A DNA stretch of 48,184 nt, taken from positions 1 through 48,184 of the forward strand of contig JAJFUB010000159.1 in NCBI GenBank assembly GCA_021372615.1. Direction: 5' to 3'. The translations under genes and the position numbers were made by a program. Position 1 is the stretch's first letter. Each line of letters begins with the position of its first letter. The notes under the pieces are model-generated. The model was not told the DNA's origin. It worked only from the letters and a program-made list of their open reading frames with translations, and made no database searches. Positions 41,503-48,184 of the stretch are shown piece by piece. The DNA is from a bacterium (GTDB taxonomy: Bacteria > Armatimonadota > Zipacnadia > Zipacnadales > UBA11051).

Positions 41503-42840
41503 ATGGAGCAGCCGACAGCCTCGGCCGATCAGACGCCCCCGGCGGCCCGGTGGCAGCCCCTGCGCGACCGCGTCGTGTGGGCTATTCTGGCCGTCTATCT
41601 GGCCCTCGCGGTGACGTACAGCTTCACCATGGCTCTGGGGCACGCGCCGGACGAAAGCTCGCGCCACTTCCCGTATGTCAAGTTCCTGGCCACCCAGTGG
41701 CGTCTGCCCGTGGGCGATGAGGGCGCCGAGGGGGGCGCGCTGGACATCCACCCGCCGCTGTACTATGCCCTCCTGACGCCGGTGTATCTGCTGTTCCGGC
41801 CGTATGGCGACATGGCGGCGCTGCGCGCCCTGCGGCTGACCTCACCGCCGCTGATCCTGCTGACGCTGCTGCTATGGCTGCCGGTGCTGTACCGCGCGTG
41901 CGGGAGGCGGCGCGGTCCCACGCTGTTCGCCTTCGCGCTGACCGCGTGGTGGCCGCACCTGTTTGTGCCGGCAGGGGCGCTGAACAATGATGTCGGGCTG
42001 CTGGTCATGTCGGCGCTGCTGGTGTATCTCATCGTCGTGCGCGACTGGGAGCGGCGGGATGTGGGTTCGGCGGCGCTGTGGGGCGCGGTCGTCGGGCTTG
42101 CGACACTGATGAAGACCTCGGCCCTGCCGCCGGGGGTGCTCGTCCTGGCGGCCGCGCTGGTGATGCAGCACGGGAAGCGCTGGTACGCCGACGGGCGCTT
42201 GTGGGGGCGGCTGGCCGCCGGGGTGGGCGTGGCGCTGCTGGTGTGTGGCTGGTGGCTGGGGCGCAACTACATGCTCTATGGTGAGTTCAGCCCGGTGCCG
42301 GTGCCGGAGTTCGCGCGCCCGATTCCCGAAGGCGTGAGCAAGCTCGAAGCCGTAGCGGTGGGCCTGGTCGGGCGGCTGCTACTGCGTGCAGTCAACGGCC
42401 TGTGGACGAGCGTGTGGGCGCAGGTGGGGTGGTTCCCACCGGCCGCTGCGCCCTTCGTCTACCGGGGACTGCTGCTCGTGACGCTGTTGGCCCTGGCCGG
42501 TTGGGTTCGAGCCCTCGCCTGCCGCCGGAGGGCCGTCGTCGCGGCGGAGGACCACCCGGCCCTGATCTTGCCGCTGCTCGGCTTTGGTCTGCTGCTGGCG
42601 GCGGCGTTGTACATCGCCACCTTCGTACACCTGGGGGTCTTCCAGGGAGGGCGCTACCTGCTGCCGTTCCTGCCGGGGCTGACGGCGTTCCTGACACTGG
42701 GCCTGCAGAGCCTCATCCCACCCCGGCCGCGCCTGCCCCTGGCGCTCACCTTCCTGGCGCTGTTCCTGGCGCTCAGCCCCCTGGCCTGGTACCGGCTGAT
42801 CACATACTGGAATCCCTTCGTCCTGGGGCATCTGCAGTGA
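41503..42840 (+). CDS. GT-C type membrane glycosyltransferase, putative
   Basis: This 445-residue protein has about ten to eleven membrane segments. The first large loop carries HAPDESSRHFPYVKFL (near 46), an acidic Asp-Glu motif like that of lipid-carrier-dependent GT-C enzymes (ArnT/PMT type). GALNNDVGLLVMSALLVYL near 158 is another family-like stretch. It would glycosylate a lipid or protein at the outer face of the inner membrane using a polyprenyl-phosphate sugar. It lies three bases after the GT9 gene, so the two are probably translated together. The substrate is unknown. Confidence 0.65.
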   Translation: MEQPTASADQTPPAARWQPLRDRVVWAILAVYLALAVTYSFTMALGHAPDESSRHFPYVKFLATQWRLPVGDEGAEGGALDIHPPLYYALLTPVYLLFRPYGDMAALRALRLTSPPLILLTLLLWLPVLYRACGRRRGPTLFAFALTAWWPHLFVPAGALNNDVGLLVMSALLVYLIVVRDWERRDVGSAALWGAVVGLATLMKTSALPPGVLVLAAALVMQHGKRWYADGRLWGRLAAGVGVALLVCGWWLGRNYMLYGEFSPVPVPEFARPIPEGVSKLEAVAVGLVGRLLLRAVNGLWTSVWAQVGWFPPAAAPFVYRGLLLVTLLALAGWVRALACRRRAVVAAEDHPALILPLLGFGLLLAAALYIATFVHLGVFQGGRYLLPFLPGLTAFLTLGLQSLIPPRPRLPLALTFLALFLALSPLAWYRLITYWNPFVLGHLQ

Positions 42841-42889
42841 CGCCGCGCCCGCGCGTGCCCCTGCGCCGGACGCGCTTCCGAGGATACCG

Positions 42890-44380
42890 ATGAAGCGACT
42901 CGGGTTGGTCTGCGCAGCGGCCCTGGTGGGCCTCGTGGAGTTGGCCCTGCTGCTAGCGCGCCTCATCGTGCCGGAGATTCAGCGCCGCGTGCTGGCGCCG
43001 AGTGCCTGGCTGGTCCTGCCCCTGCTGGGTCTTGTGCTGCTAGGGTACGCGCTGATGCAGATGTGGCGGCGGCCGGGGCCGACGCGCCAGGTCGGCGCCT
43101 ATCTGCTCGTGGCTGTCATTGGGCTGACCTTGCTGGCTGGCGGCCTGACGGTCACCCATGAGTGGGGCTTCGGCTATCTGCCCGCCCTCGTCCTGAACCC
43201 GGCCAGCAACAGCTACTATCAGACGGCCCGCGAAGCCGGCAGCCTGTCCGATCTCCTGCGCGACTACGATGCCAAGATGACCGGCTTCTCCTCCCATGCC
43301 CAGACGCAGGGCGCCGGGCCAGTTGTGTGCTTCGGGCTGCTGAGCCGCCTGCTCGATGCCCTGCCGACGACGCAGCCGGTGGCCGAGACGCTGCTGGCGC
43401 TGCGGCCCGGCGTCACGGGGGACTTCCTCGCCAAACAGTACTCGCGGTTCTGGAGCTACGACATCTCCGCGCAGCAGGTGGCTTCGGCGCTGGGGTGTGG
43501 CTGGACGATGGTGTTGCTGGCGGCACTGGCGCTCATTCCGCTCTACGCGCTGGGCTATGGACTCGGGGGTGGAAAGCTGGCCGTCGCCGCCGTCGGGGCC
43601 TATGCCGTGCTGCCCAGCCTGACGCTGTACTCGGGGGCGATGGACCAGGCCTACCCGCTGGTGGTCGCGGGGACCATGCTGGGGTTCGTGCGGGGCTACC
43701 GGGCCTGCGCAGCGGGCCGCCAGCGCGCCGCCGTGGGCTGGGCGCTCCTGGCAGGCCTGCTGCTGGCCCTGGGGCTGTTCCTGTCGCTGGGCATGGGGGT
43801 CGTGGGCGCGGGCTTTGTCATCATCATCGGGCTGGTGGTGCTGCTCCAGCGCGACGCGAGCGAGCGCGTGCCTCTGCTGCGGCGGCTCGGGCCGGTGTTG
43901 CTCGCCGGGCTGGCCCCCGTGCTGGTCGTCTTCGCCGGGCTCAAGCTCGTGGCCGGCTATGACATGCTCAGCGTCATGCGGGTGTCGGACGCCTACCGCA
44001 TGTACGGCTACAACCACCTATGGGGGCGGCCGTACATGCCGTTCCTGTGGCGCAACCTCATCGAGGCGGCGGCGTTTGTCGGGCCGTTGCTGGCGGCGGG
44101 GGCATGGGGGACATGGCTGGCCTGGCGCGACCGGGCAAGCCACGCGCTGCTGGCCGCGGTGATCATCGCCCTGCCGGTCATGCTGATCGTGCTGGATGTC
44201 AGCGGCAAGATCCGCGGCGAAACCAGCCGCATGTGGCTCCTGCTGGCGCCGTGGTTTGCGCTGACGTGTGGGGTGGCCGGCACCGAGGAGGGGGCCGGCT
44301 CACGGGTCGCCTGGGTGGCCCTGATGGCCGCGGCGTACACCGTGATCGTGCGGCACTGCGTCCATGTGTGGGGGTTCTAG
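42890..44380 (+). CDS. Multi-pass membrane protein, GT-C-like, paralogue of the 46639 gene
   Basis: This 496-residue protein has about eleven membrane helices. The outer loop after helix three contains NPASNSYYQTAREAGSLSDL and HAQTQGAGPVVCFG. Near the C-terminus SGKIRGETSRMWLLLAPW gives a conserved GE-x2-R-x-WL pattern. Both landmarks recur, in the same order, in the protein encoded at 46639 (VQTHPPGPVLFYY and SGSTLGEVGRIWLFL). The pattern suggests membrane glycosyltransferases, but no activity can be named. It follows the 41503 gene by 49 bases. Confidence 0.55.
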   Translation: MKRLGLVCAAALVGLVELALLLARLIVPEIQRRVLAPSAWLVLPLLGLVLLGYALMQMWRRPGPTRQVGAYLLVAVIGLTLLAGGLTVTHEWGFGYLPALVLNPASNSYYQTAREAGSLSDLLRDYDAKMTGFSSHAQTQGAGPVVCFGLLSRLLDALPTTQPVAETLLALRPGVTGDFLAKQYSRFWSYDISAQQVASALGCGWTMVLLAALALIPLYALGYGLGGGKLAVAAVGAYAVLPSLTLYSGAMDQAYPLVVAGTMLGFVRGYRACAAGRQRAAVGWALLAGLLLALGLFLSLGMGVVGAGFVIIIGLVVLLQRDASERVPLLRRLGPVLLAGLAPVLVVFAGLKLVAGYDMLSVMRVSDAYRMYGYNHLWGRPYMPFLWRNLIEAAAFVGPLLAAGAWGTWLAWRDRASHALLAAVIIALPVMLIVLDVSGKIRGETSRMWLLLAPWFALTCGVAGTEEGAGSRVAWVALMAAAYTVIVRHCVHVWGF

Positions 44381-44410
44381 CGTCATGTCCGCCTGAGGTG
44401 CCCGATCATC

Positions 44411-44462
44411 CAGTAGGGCAGGCGGCTCGCCCGCCCGCGCGGGCGGGCCGCCCGCGCTACTG
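44411..44462. repeat. GC-rich palindrome between convergent genes
   Basis: The element is bounded by CAGTAG and CTACTG and contains CGCCCGCCCGCGCGGGCGGG (palindromic) plus GGCGG/CCGCC arms. It lies between the 42890 gene (+) and rfaE2 (-), so a bidirectional terminator is likely. Confidence 0.65.
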
Positions 44463-44493
44463 CAGTGCCGCAAGGGATGTGCCGGACACGACA

Positions 44494-44994
44494 CTAGGCC
44501 GGCGGTTCGTCGCCTCGCGCCGTGTCGTTCCCGTTGCGTAGCCCCTGGATCAGCCGCGTGGTGGAGCGATTGTCCACCAGTTGCGCCAGCACGACCTCCC
44601 CCCCGTGAGCCTCGACCTCATCGGCCTCGATCAGCCGCCGTCCGGCGTAGTCGGCGCCCTTGACGTGATAGCGCGGCTTGACGGCCTTGATCGTCTCGCG
44701 CGGGTCGTCCTCATCGAAGATGATGACGAAGTCCACCGGCGGCAGGGCGGCGAGCACCTCGGCTCGCTCATCCTGGCTGACGATAGGCCGATCGGGCCCC
44801 TTGAAGCGCTTCACCGAGGCGTCCGAGTTCAGGCCCACGACGAGGGTGTCGCCGAGGCTGCGGGCGAAGTTGAGCAGGCTCATGTGGCCCACGTGCAGCA
44901 GATCGAAGCACCCGTTGGTGAACACGACCCGCGCGGTGGGCCTCAGGGTATCGCGGAACGCCGCGAAGGCTTCACGACTGACGATCAGACCCAT
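44494..44994 (-). CDS. rfaE2: D-glycero-beta-D-manno-heptose 1-phosphate adenylyltransferase
   Basis: This 166-residue nucleotidyltransferase matches the C-terminal half of HldE. TNGCFD is at 26-31, the nucleotidyl HVGH at 34-37, and VVGLNSDASVKRFKGPDRPI, QDERAEVLAALPPVDFV and HVKGADYAG follow. It makes the ADP-heptose precursor used in lipopolysaccharide cores or surface glycans, matching the GT9 gene nearby. The kinase half is missing and must be encoded elsewhere. AGGAG lies eight bases before ATG 44994. Confidence 0.93.
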   Translation of the reverse strand: MGLIVSREAFAAFRDTLRPTARVVFTNGCFDLLHVGHMSLLNFARSLGDTLVVGLNSDASVKRFKGPDRPIVSQDERAEVLAALPPVDFVIIFDEDDPRETIKAVKPRYHVKGADYAGRRLIEADEVEAHGGEVVLAQLVDNRSTTRLIQGLRNGNDTARGDEPPA

Positions 44995-45079
44995 GGGTGT
45001 GGCTCCTGACGAAGCGTCGTCTCACTCAGCATAGCGCCCGGCGGTGGCCGACGGTTCCCGGGGCGGCGCCGGCACGCCC

Positions 45080-46471
45080 TCAGTGGAGCGCGGCGTACCA
45101 GGCGTGGAGGTGGGAGGCCATCCAGATGGTCACCGCGGCCAGCAACACCAGCAGCAGCCAGAACAGCACGTCCCTCACCCACCGCCGACCCGCCAGCCAC
45201 GTCACCCGCTCGCCCAGGCCCACGAGCAGGAGGCAGAGCCAGGGCGCGGCGTTCAGGGCATAGCGCCCCCCCACGATGAGCGCAATGTCCCAGAGGAGCG
45301 CTTGTCGGGCGATGATCGCCCACAGCAGCAAGGGCGCCGTTGCGGCCAGGCCCAGGCACAGCGGCCCCACCTGCCAGGCGGGGCGCTGCTCATCAGGAAG
45401 GCGCGCCACGCGCAGTCGCGTCACAGTCATGACAGTCGCGAACAGGACAGCCAGCCCGCCGATGAGCCACCCGACCCAGATCTTCTGCATGAAGCCGACG
45501 CTCTGCCACGTCCACTCCGGGACGATGGCGGTCACCGGCACCAGCCACACGACCGGCGCCAGCTCCCGGACGGCCCGCAGCGGATCCAGCAGCAGCAGGT
45601 TCCGCAGGTCCTGCTCCAACTCGCGGGGGGTGTTGGACTGGATCAGGAACACCCCGTACGTGAGGGTGTTGTGGACCAGCAGCCACGCCCCGCCGGCCGC
45701 GAAGGCGGCCAGCAGAACCGCGGGAGCGCGGTAACGCCAGGCCCCCTGCGCCCGGACGTACACCGCCCACAGGACCAGGGGCAGCACGTACCACACGGTC
45801 ATCTTGACGACGCCCCCCACCCCGATCACGGCCCCCAGCCACAGGCAGCGCTGCCAGGTGACCGGCCGCTGCCCGGTCAGGATGGGCGCCAGGAGTAGGA
45901 AGGCCCACGCGCTGAAGATGTAGGCCAGGTTCTCGTTGTTGACCACGGCTGCGGTCAGAGCAAACTGTGGAATGAAGGCCAGGAGCGCCAGGGCGAGGAA
46001 GACCACTCGCGGCCGTTGGGACACGAAGCACCGCAGCGACAGATAGACCAGGACCAGTGTGACACCGGCCATGAGCGCACTGGTCGCGCGCAGCACACGC
46101 TGGGCCCGGAGGTACTGACTGCTCAGCAGCGCCGCCCGCGTCGGGCCCACCGGGAGCGACAAGGGGCGGACGTGGGGGTCCAGCGCCAGATAGGCCGGGG
46201 CGAGGAGCAGGTAGTACAGTGGCCCATGCTGCGCCAGATGGATGTCATCCAGCGTGGGGACGCGGTGCTCCTTGGCCACGATGTACAGATACTCCATGTG
46301 GTACGGCTCATCCGGGCCATAGTCCGGAGTGACGCACGCCTGACCGAGGTAGAGGTACAGAGCCAGCGCAGGCACGAGCACCGCGAGCAGTGGCCAGTGC
46401 TCCCGGAGACAGCCGCCCGGCGTCTTCGGCTGCGGTGACAGGTCCTCTGGGACGCCGCATGTCGCGCTCAT
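45080..46471 (-). CDS. GT-C type membrane glycosyltransferase, putative
   Basis: This 463-residue protein has about ten membrane segments. The loop after the first carries TPDYGPDEPYHMEYLYIVAK (near 48-67), an Asp-Glu motif placed as in GT-C enzymes; VVNNENLAYIFSAWAF near 180 resembles the GALNNDVG stretch of the 41503 protein. It likely transfers a polyprenyl-linked sugar at the outer membrane face. Start at ATG 46471, with AGGAGG twelve bases upstream, somewhat far. It follows nothing upstream; a 167-base gap separates it from the divergent gene at 46639. Confidence 0.62.
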   Translation of the reverse strand: MSATCGVPEDLSPQPKTPGGCLREHWPLLAVLVPALALYLYLGQACVTPDYGPDEPYHMEYLYIVAKEHRVPTLDDIHLAQHGPLYYLLLAPAYLALDPHVRPLSLPVGPTRAALLSSQYLRAQRVLRATSALMAGVTLVLVYLSLRCFVSQRPRVVFLALALLAFIPQFALTAAVVNNENLAYIFSAWAFLLLAPILTGQRPVTWQRCLWLGAVIGVGGVVKMTVWYVLPLVLWAVYVRAQGAWRYRAPAVLLAAFAAGGAWLLVHNTLTYGVFLIQSNTPRELEQDLRNLLLLDPLRAVRELAPVVWLVPVTAIVPEWTWQSVGFMQKIWVGWLIGGLAVLFATVMTVTRLRVARLPDEQRPAWQVGPLCLGLAATAPLLLWAIIARQALLWDIALIVGGRYALNAAPWLCLLLVGLGERVTWLAGRRWVRDVLFWLLLVLLAAVTIWMASHLHAWYAALH

Positions 46472-46638
46472 CGCCTGGCATGTCCTCCTGTGGTTGCGGC
46501 ACGCGCCCGCAGGGCTGAGGGGCATTTCCCCATCGGCGGCTACTGGCCCTGCCTCGGGCCGGGCGCAGGCAGCTTCGCTGGCGGAACCCGTCCTTCGGCC
46601 GCCGGTGTTATCGCTTTGTGTTAGGTTCACTGCCCACG

Positions 46639-48171
46639 ATGAGCTGCCCTGAGCATACTGACCCGACCAACGGGGCCACCGCCTCGGCGCGGCGCACGGC
46701 GCTGCTGCTGATCGGCCTGGGGCTGGCGCTGAGCCTCGGCGTGATCGTGCTCCTGGCGCTCAGGCTGCTGCCGACCGGAGTGCCGGGTGAGTGGGAATGG
46801 CCCTGGCGCGACGCGAGCCTCAGCGGCTCCGGACGCGCCTGGTCGGTCGTGCCGATGTACGCCCTGCTGCTGGTGGTGCTGCTGTGGCTGCTGCGGCGCC
46901 CGACGGTGTCACGCCGCGCCGCGGCGGGCTTCGTGGCGCTGTGCTGCCTCGCGGCGGCCGGCTCTATCGTCGTGCTGGAGACCGATGAGCCGGTGTGGCC
47001 GTTGCACCTGGCCACCACGACTGCCAGTCTCCCCGCCACCGGCTACTTCAGCTTCGCCACCGCCACGCCCGATGTCCACAGCATCTTCGCCGCCCTGTCG
47101 GGGGAGAGCGGCCAGTTGTCCATGCCCCCCCGCGTGCAGACCCACCCGCCTGGTCCGGTGCTGTTCTACTACGTGGGGCTGCGCGTGCTGGAGCAGGTGC
47201 CGGAGCTGACGCTGGCCGTCGAGAGCTGGGCGGCCCGAGCCTACGCACTCACCCCCGCCCGCTTCCAGGCGCTCAGCCGCTGGACCGCCATGCCGAGCGT
47301 ACAGGCGTACCACTTCGCCCCGGCCGTCATACTCGGGCTGGCCTGCACGCTGCTCGGAGCGCTGCTACCCCTGCCGGTGTACCTCGCGCTCGCGCCGCTA
47401 CAGGGTCGCCGGGCCGGGCTGATGGGCGCCCTGGCCGCGGCGGCTGTCCCCTCGGCGGTCGTCTTCATCCCCGGCATTGACGGTGCGGCCGCCGTATTGG
47501 CGATGGTTCCGGTGGCGCTATGGCTGCGGGGGCTGGGGGGGCGTGGGTACGGCTGGTTCGTGGGCGCGGGCGTGGCGATGGCCGCGGCCCTGCTTTGGTC
47601 CTTCGGGCTGCTGGCTGTGGCAGTGGCGATGGCGGCCAGCGCGATCCCATCCCTGCGCGACCCCGCCTCACGCCGCCGCATCGTCACCGGCGCTGTGGTC
47701 GCCGCTGCGGTCGTGGGCGTCATCCTCGTGCTGTTGCTGGGTGGCGGCTACAACGTCCTGGGGAACATCAGGGTGGCGGTGGCGTGGCAGTCGGCGGACA
47801 TCGCCCACAGCAAGCGCAGCTACTTCGCCTGGCTGACAGGCAACCTCTATGACGTGATGCTGTTCATGGGCCCGGCGCTGCTGCTCACGGCCTGTGCGGC
47901 GTTGCCGCTCGCGCGCCAACTGTCGCTGCGTGCGCGCTGCTATCTCGTCGGGGCGTTCGTCAGTCTGGGCCTGGTGTGGCTGTCCGGCTCGACGCTGGGC
48001 GAGGTGGGGAGGATCTGGCTCTTTCTGATGGCGCTGCTGCTGCCCGGCGCGGGGATGGCGTTGTCCGAGTTGGGTGAGCGCACCTCGCGGCCGCTGCTGG
48101 TGGTGCTAGTGCTGGCGCAGGCCGTGCTCATCGCGCTGCTGCACGACCGGCTGGCGCTCGTGCAGGCGTGA
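46639..48171 (+). CDS. Multi-pass membrane protein, paralogue of the 42890 gene
   Basis: This 510-residue protein has about twelve membrane segments. Shared landmarks with the 42890 product are VQTHPPGPVLFYYVGL (near 165) and SGSTLGEVGRIWLFL (near 445). PATGYFSFATATPDVHSIF aligns with NPASNSYYQTAREAGSLSDL. A start at ATG 46639 is chosen; GTG 46618 is also open and neither has a clear ribosome site. It probably belongs to the envelope-glycan group. The stop is 13 bases from the window end, so following genes are unseen. Confidence 0.55.
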   Translation: MSCPEHTDPTNGATASARRTALLLIGLGLALSLGVIVLLALRLLPTGVPGEWEWPWRDASLSGSGRAWSVVPMYALLLVVLLWLLRRPTVSRRAAAGFVALCCLAAAGSIVVLETDEPVWPLHLATTTASLPATGYFSFATATPDVHSIFAALSGESGQLSMPPRVQTHPPGPVLFYYVGLRVLEQVPELTLAVESWAARAYALTPARFQALSRWTAMPSVQAYHFAPAVILGLACTLLGALLPLPVYLALAPLQGRRAGLMGALAAAAVPSAVVFIPGIDGAAAVLAMVPVALWLRGLGGRGYGWFVGAGVAMAAALLWSFGLLAVAVAMAASAIPSLRDPASRRRIVTGAVVAAAVVGVILVLLLGGGYNVLGNIRVAVAWQSADIAHSKRSYFAWLTGNLYDVMLFMGPALLLTACAALPLARQLSLRARCYLVGAFVSLGLVWLSGSTLGEVGRIWLFLMALLLPGAGMALSELGERTSRPLLVVLVLAQAVLIALLHDRLALVQA

Positions 48172-48184
48172 CGTCCCCCGTCCC

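Overview
The window is a GC-rich, gene-dense stretch of a bacterial chromosome. Genes sit on both strands in short runs. No phage, insertion sequence, CRISPR array or rRNA is visible. The best taxonomic hint is the prepilin-like protein at 39455: its N-terminus runs from a type IV pilin methylation site into '[19 protein letters not shown]' and it ends in an H-x9-DG motif, a form very common in Armatimonadota. A heptose-phosphate adenylyltransferase, a GT9 heptosyltransferase-like enzyme and a probable outer-membrane barrel point to a diderm cell. Many secreted or sugar-active proteins suggest a heterotroph living on plant or microbial glycans. The phylum call is inference; a planctomycete or a related candidate phylum is not excluded.

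Layout. (1) 1-14352 holds mostly plus-strand carbohydrate and secreted-protein genes: a GH42-like enzyme cut by the window edge, an F5/8-type C protein, a minus-strand protein with a copper-amine-oxidase-N-like domain, a glycerophosphodiester phosphodiesterase, an Asp-box protein, a sulfatase, an alpha/beta hydrolase coupled to a C39/BtrH-like protein, a barrel protein and a ribokinase. (2) 14471-22874 is a long minus-strand run built on the conserved hisC-aroF-tyrA-cmk-plsC order. Here tyrA and cmk are one frame and aroA is absent; below plsC come an isomerase/epimerase, a VOC protein, a nitroreductase and a zinc-ribbon membrane protein. Two tandem GNAT genes with duplicated promoters lie upstream. 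(3) 22942-23106 is a self-contained tRNA-Pro(CGG) unit with promoter and terminator. (4) 23201-34495 holds an M20 amidohydrolase, a cysteine-rich DUF6807 (PmoA-like) protein, a large repeat protein, folE2 divergent from a GH127-like/FAH/solute-binding lipoprotein run, and two unknown membrane proteins. (5) 34583-39134 contains the two PLP-synthase subunits pdxT and pdxS, separated by a membrane protein and a hicB-hicA pair coupled to pdxS. (6) 39318-48171 contains the prepilin gene with an unusual structured leader, then a surface-glycan-like group: a GT9 enzyme, rfaE2 and four large multi-pass membrane proteins, at least two of them GT-C-like.

Several families of long inverted repeats lie between genes. 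Two families have two copies each: 6360/15576, which differ by symmetric compensatory changes, and 13219/20334, which carry the same terminal motif. These repeats artificially lengthen the open frames of neighbouring genes, so starts for rbsK, the nitroreductase and aroF were moved inward to well-placed ribosome binding sites.

The observations most worth following are the TyrA-Cmk fusion with a retained internal start, the 5'-terminal stem predicted on the prepilin mRNA, the probably leaderless folE2 transcript with a palindrome between -35 and -10, the pdxS-hicB-hicA coupling, and the cysteine-rich insert of the DUF6807 protein. Coordinates and motifs were read by eye; no database search was run.
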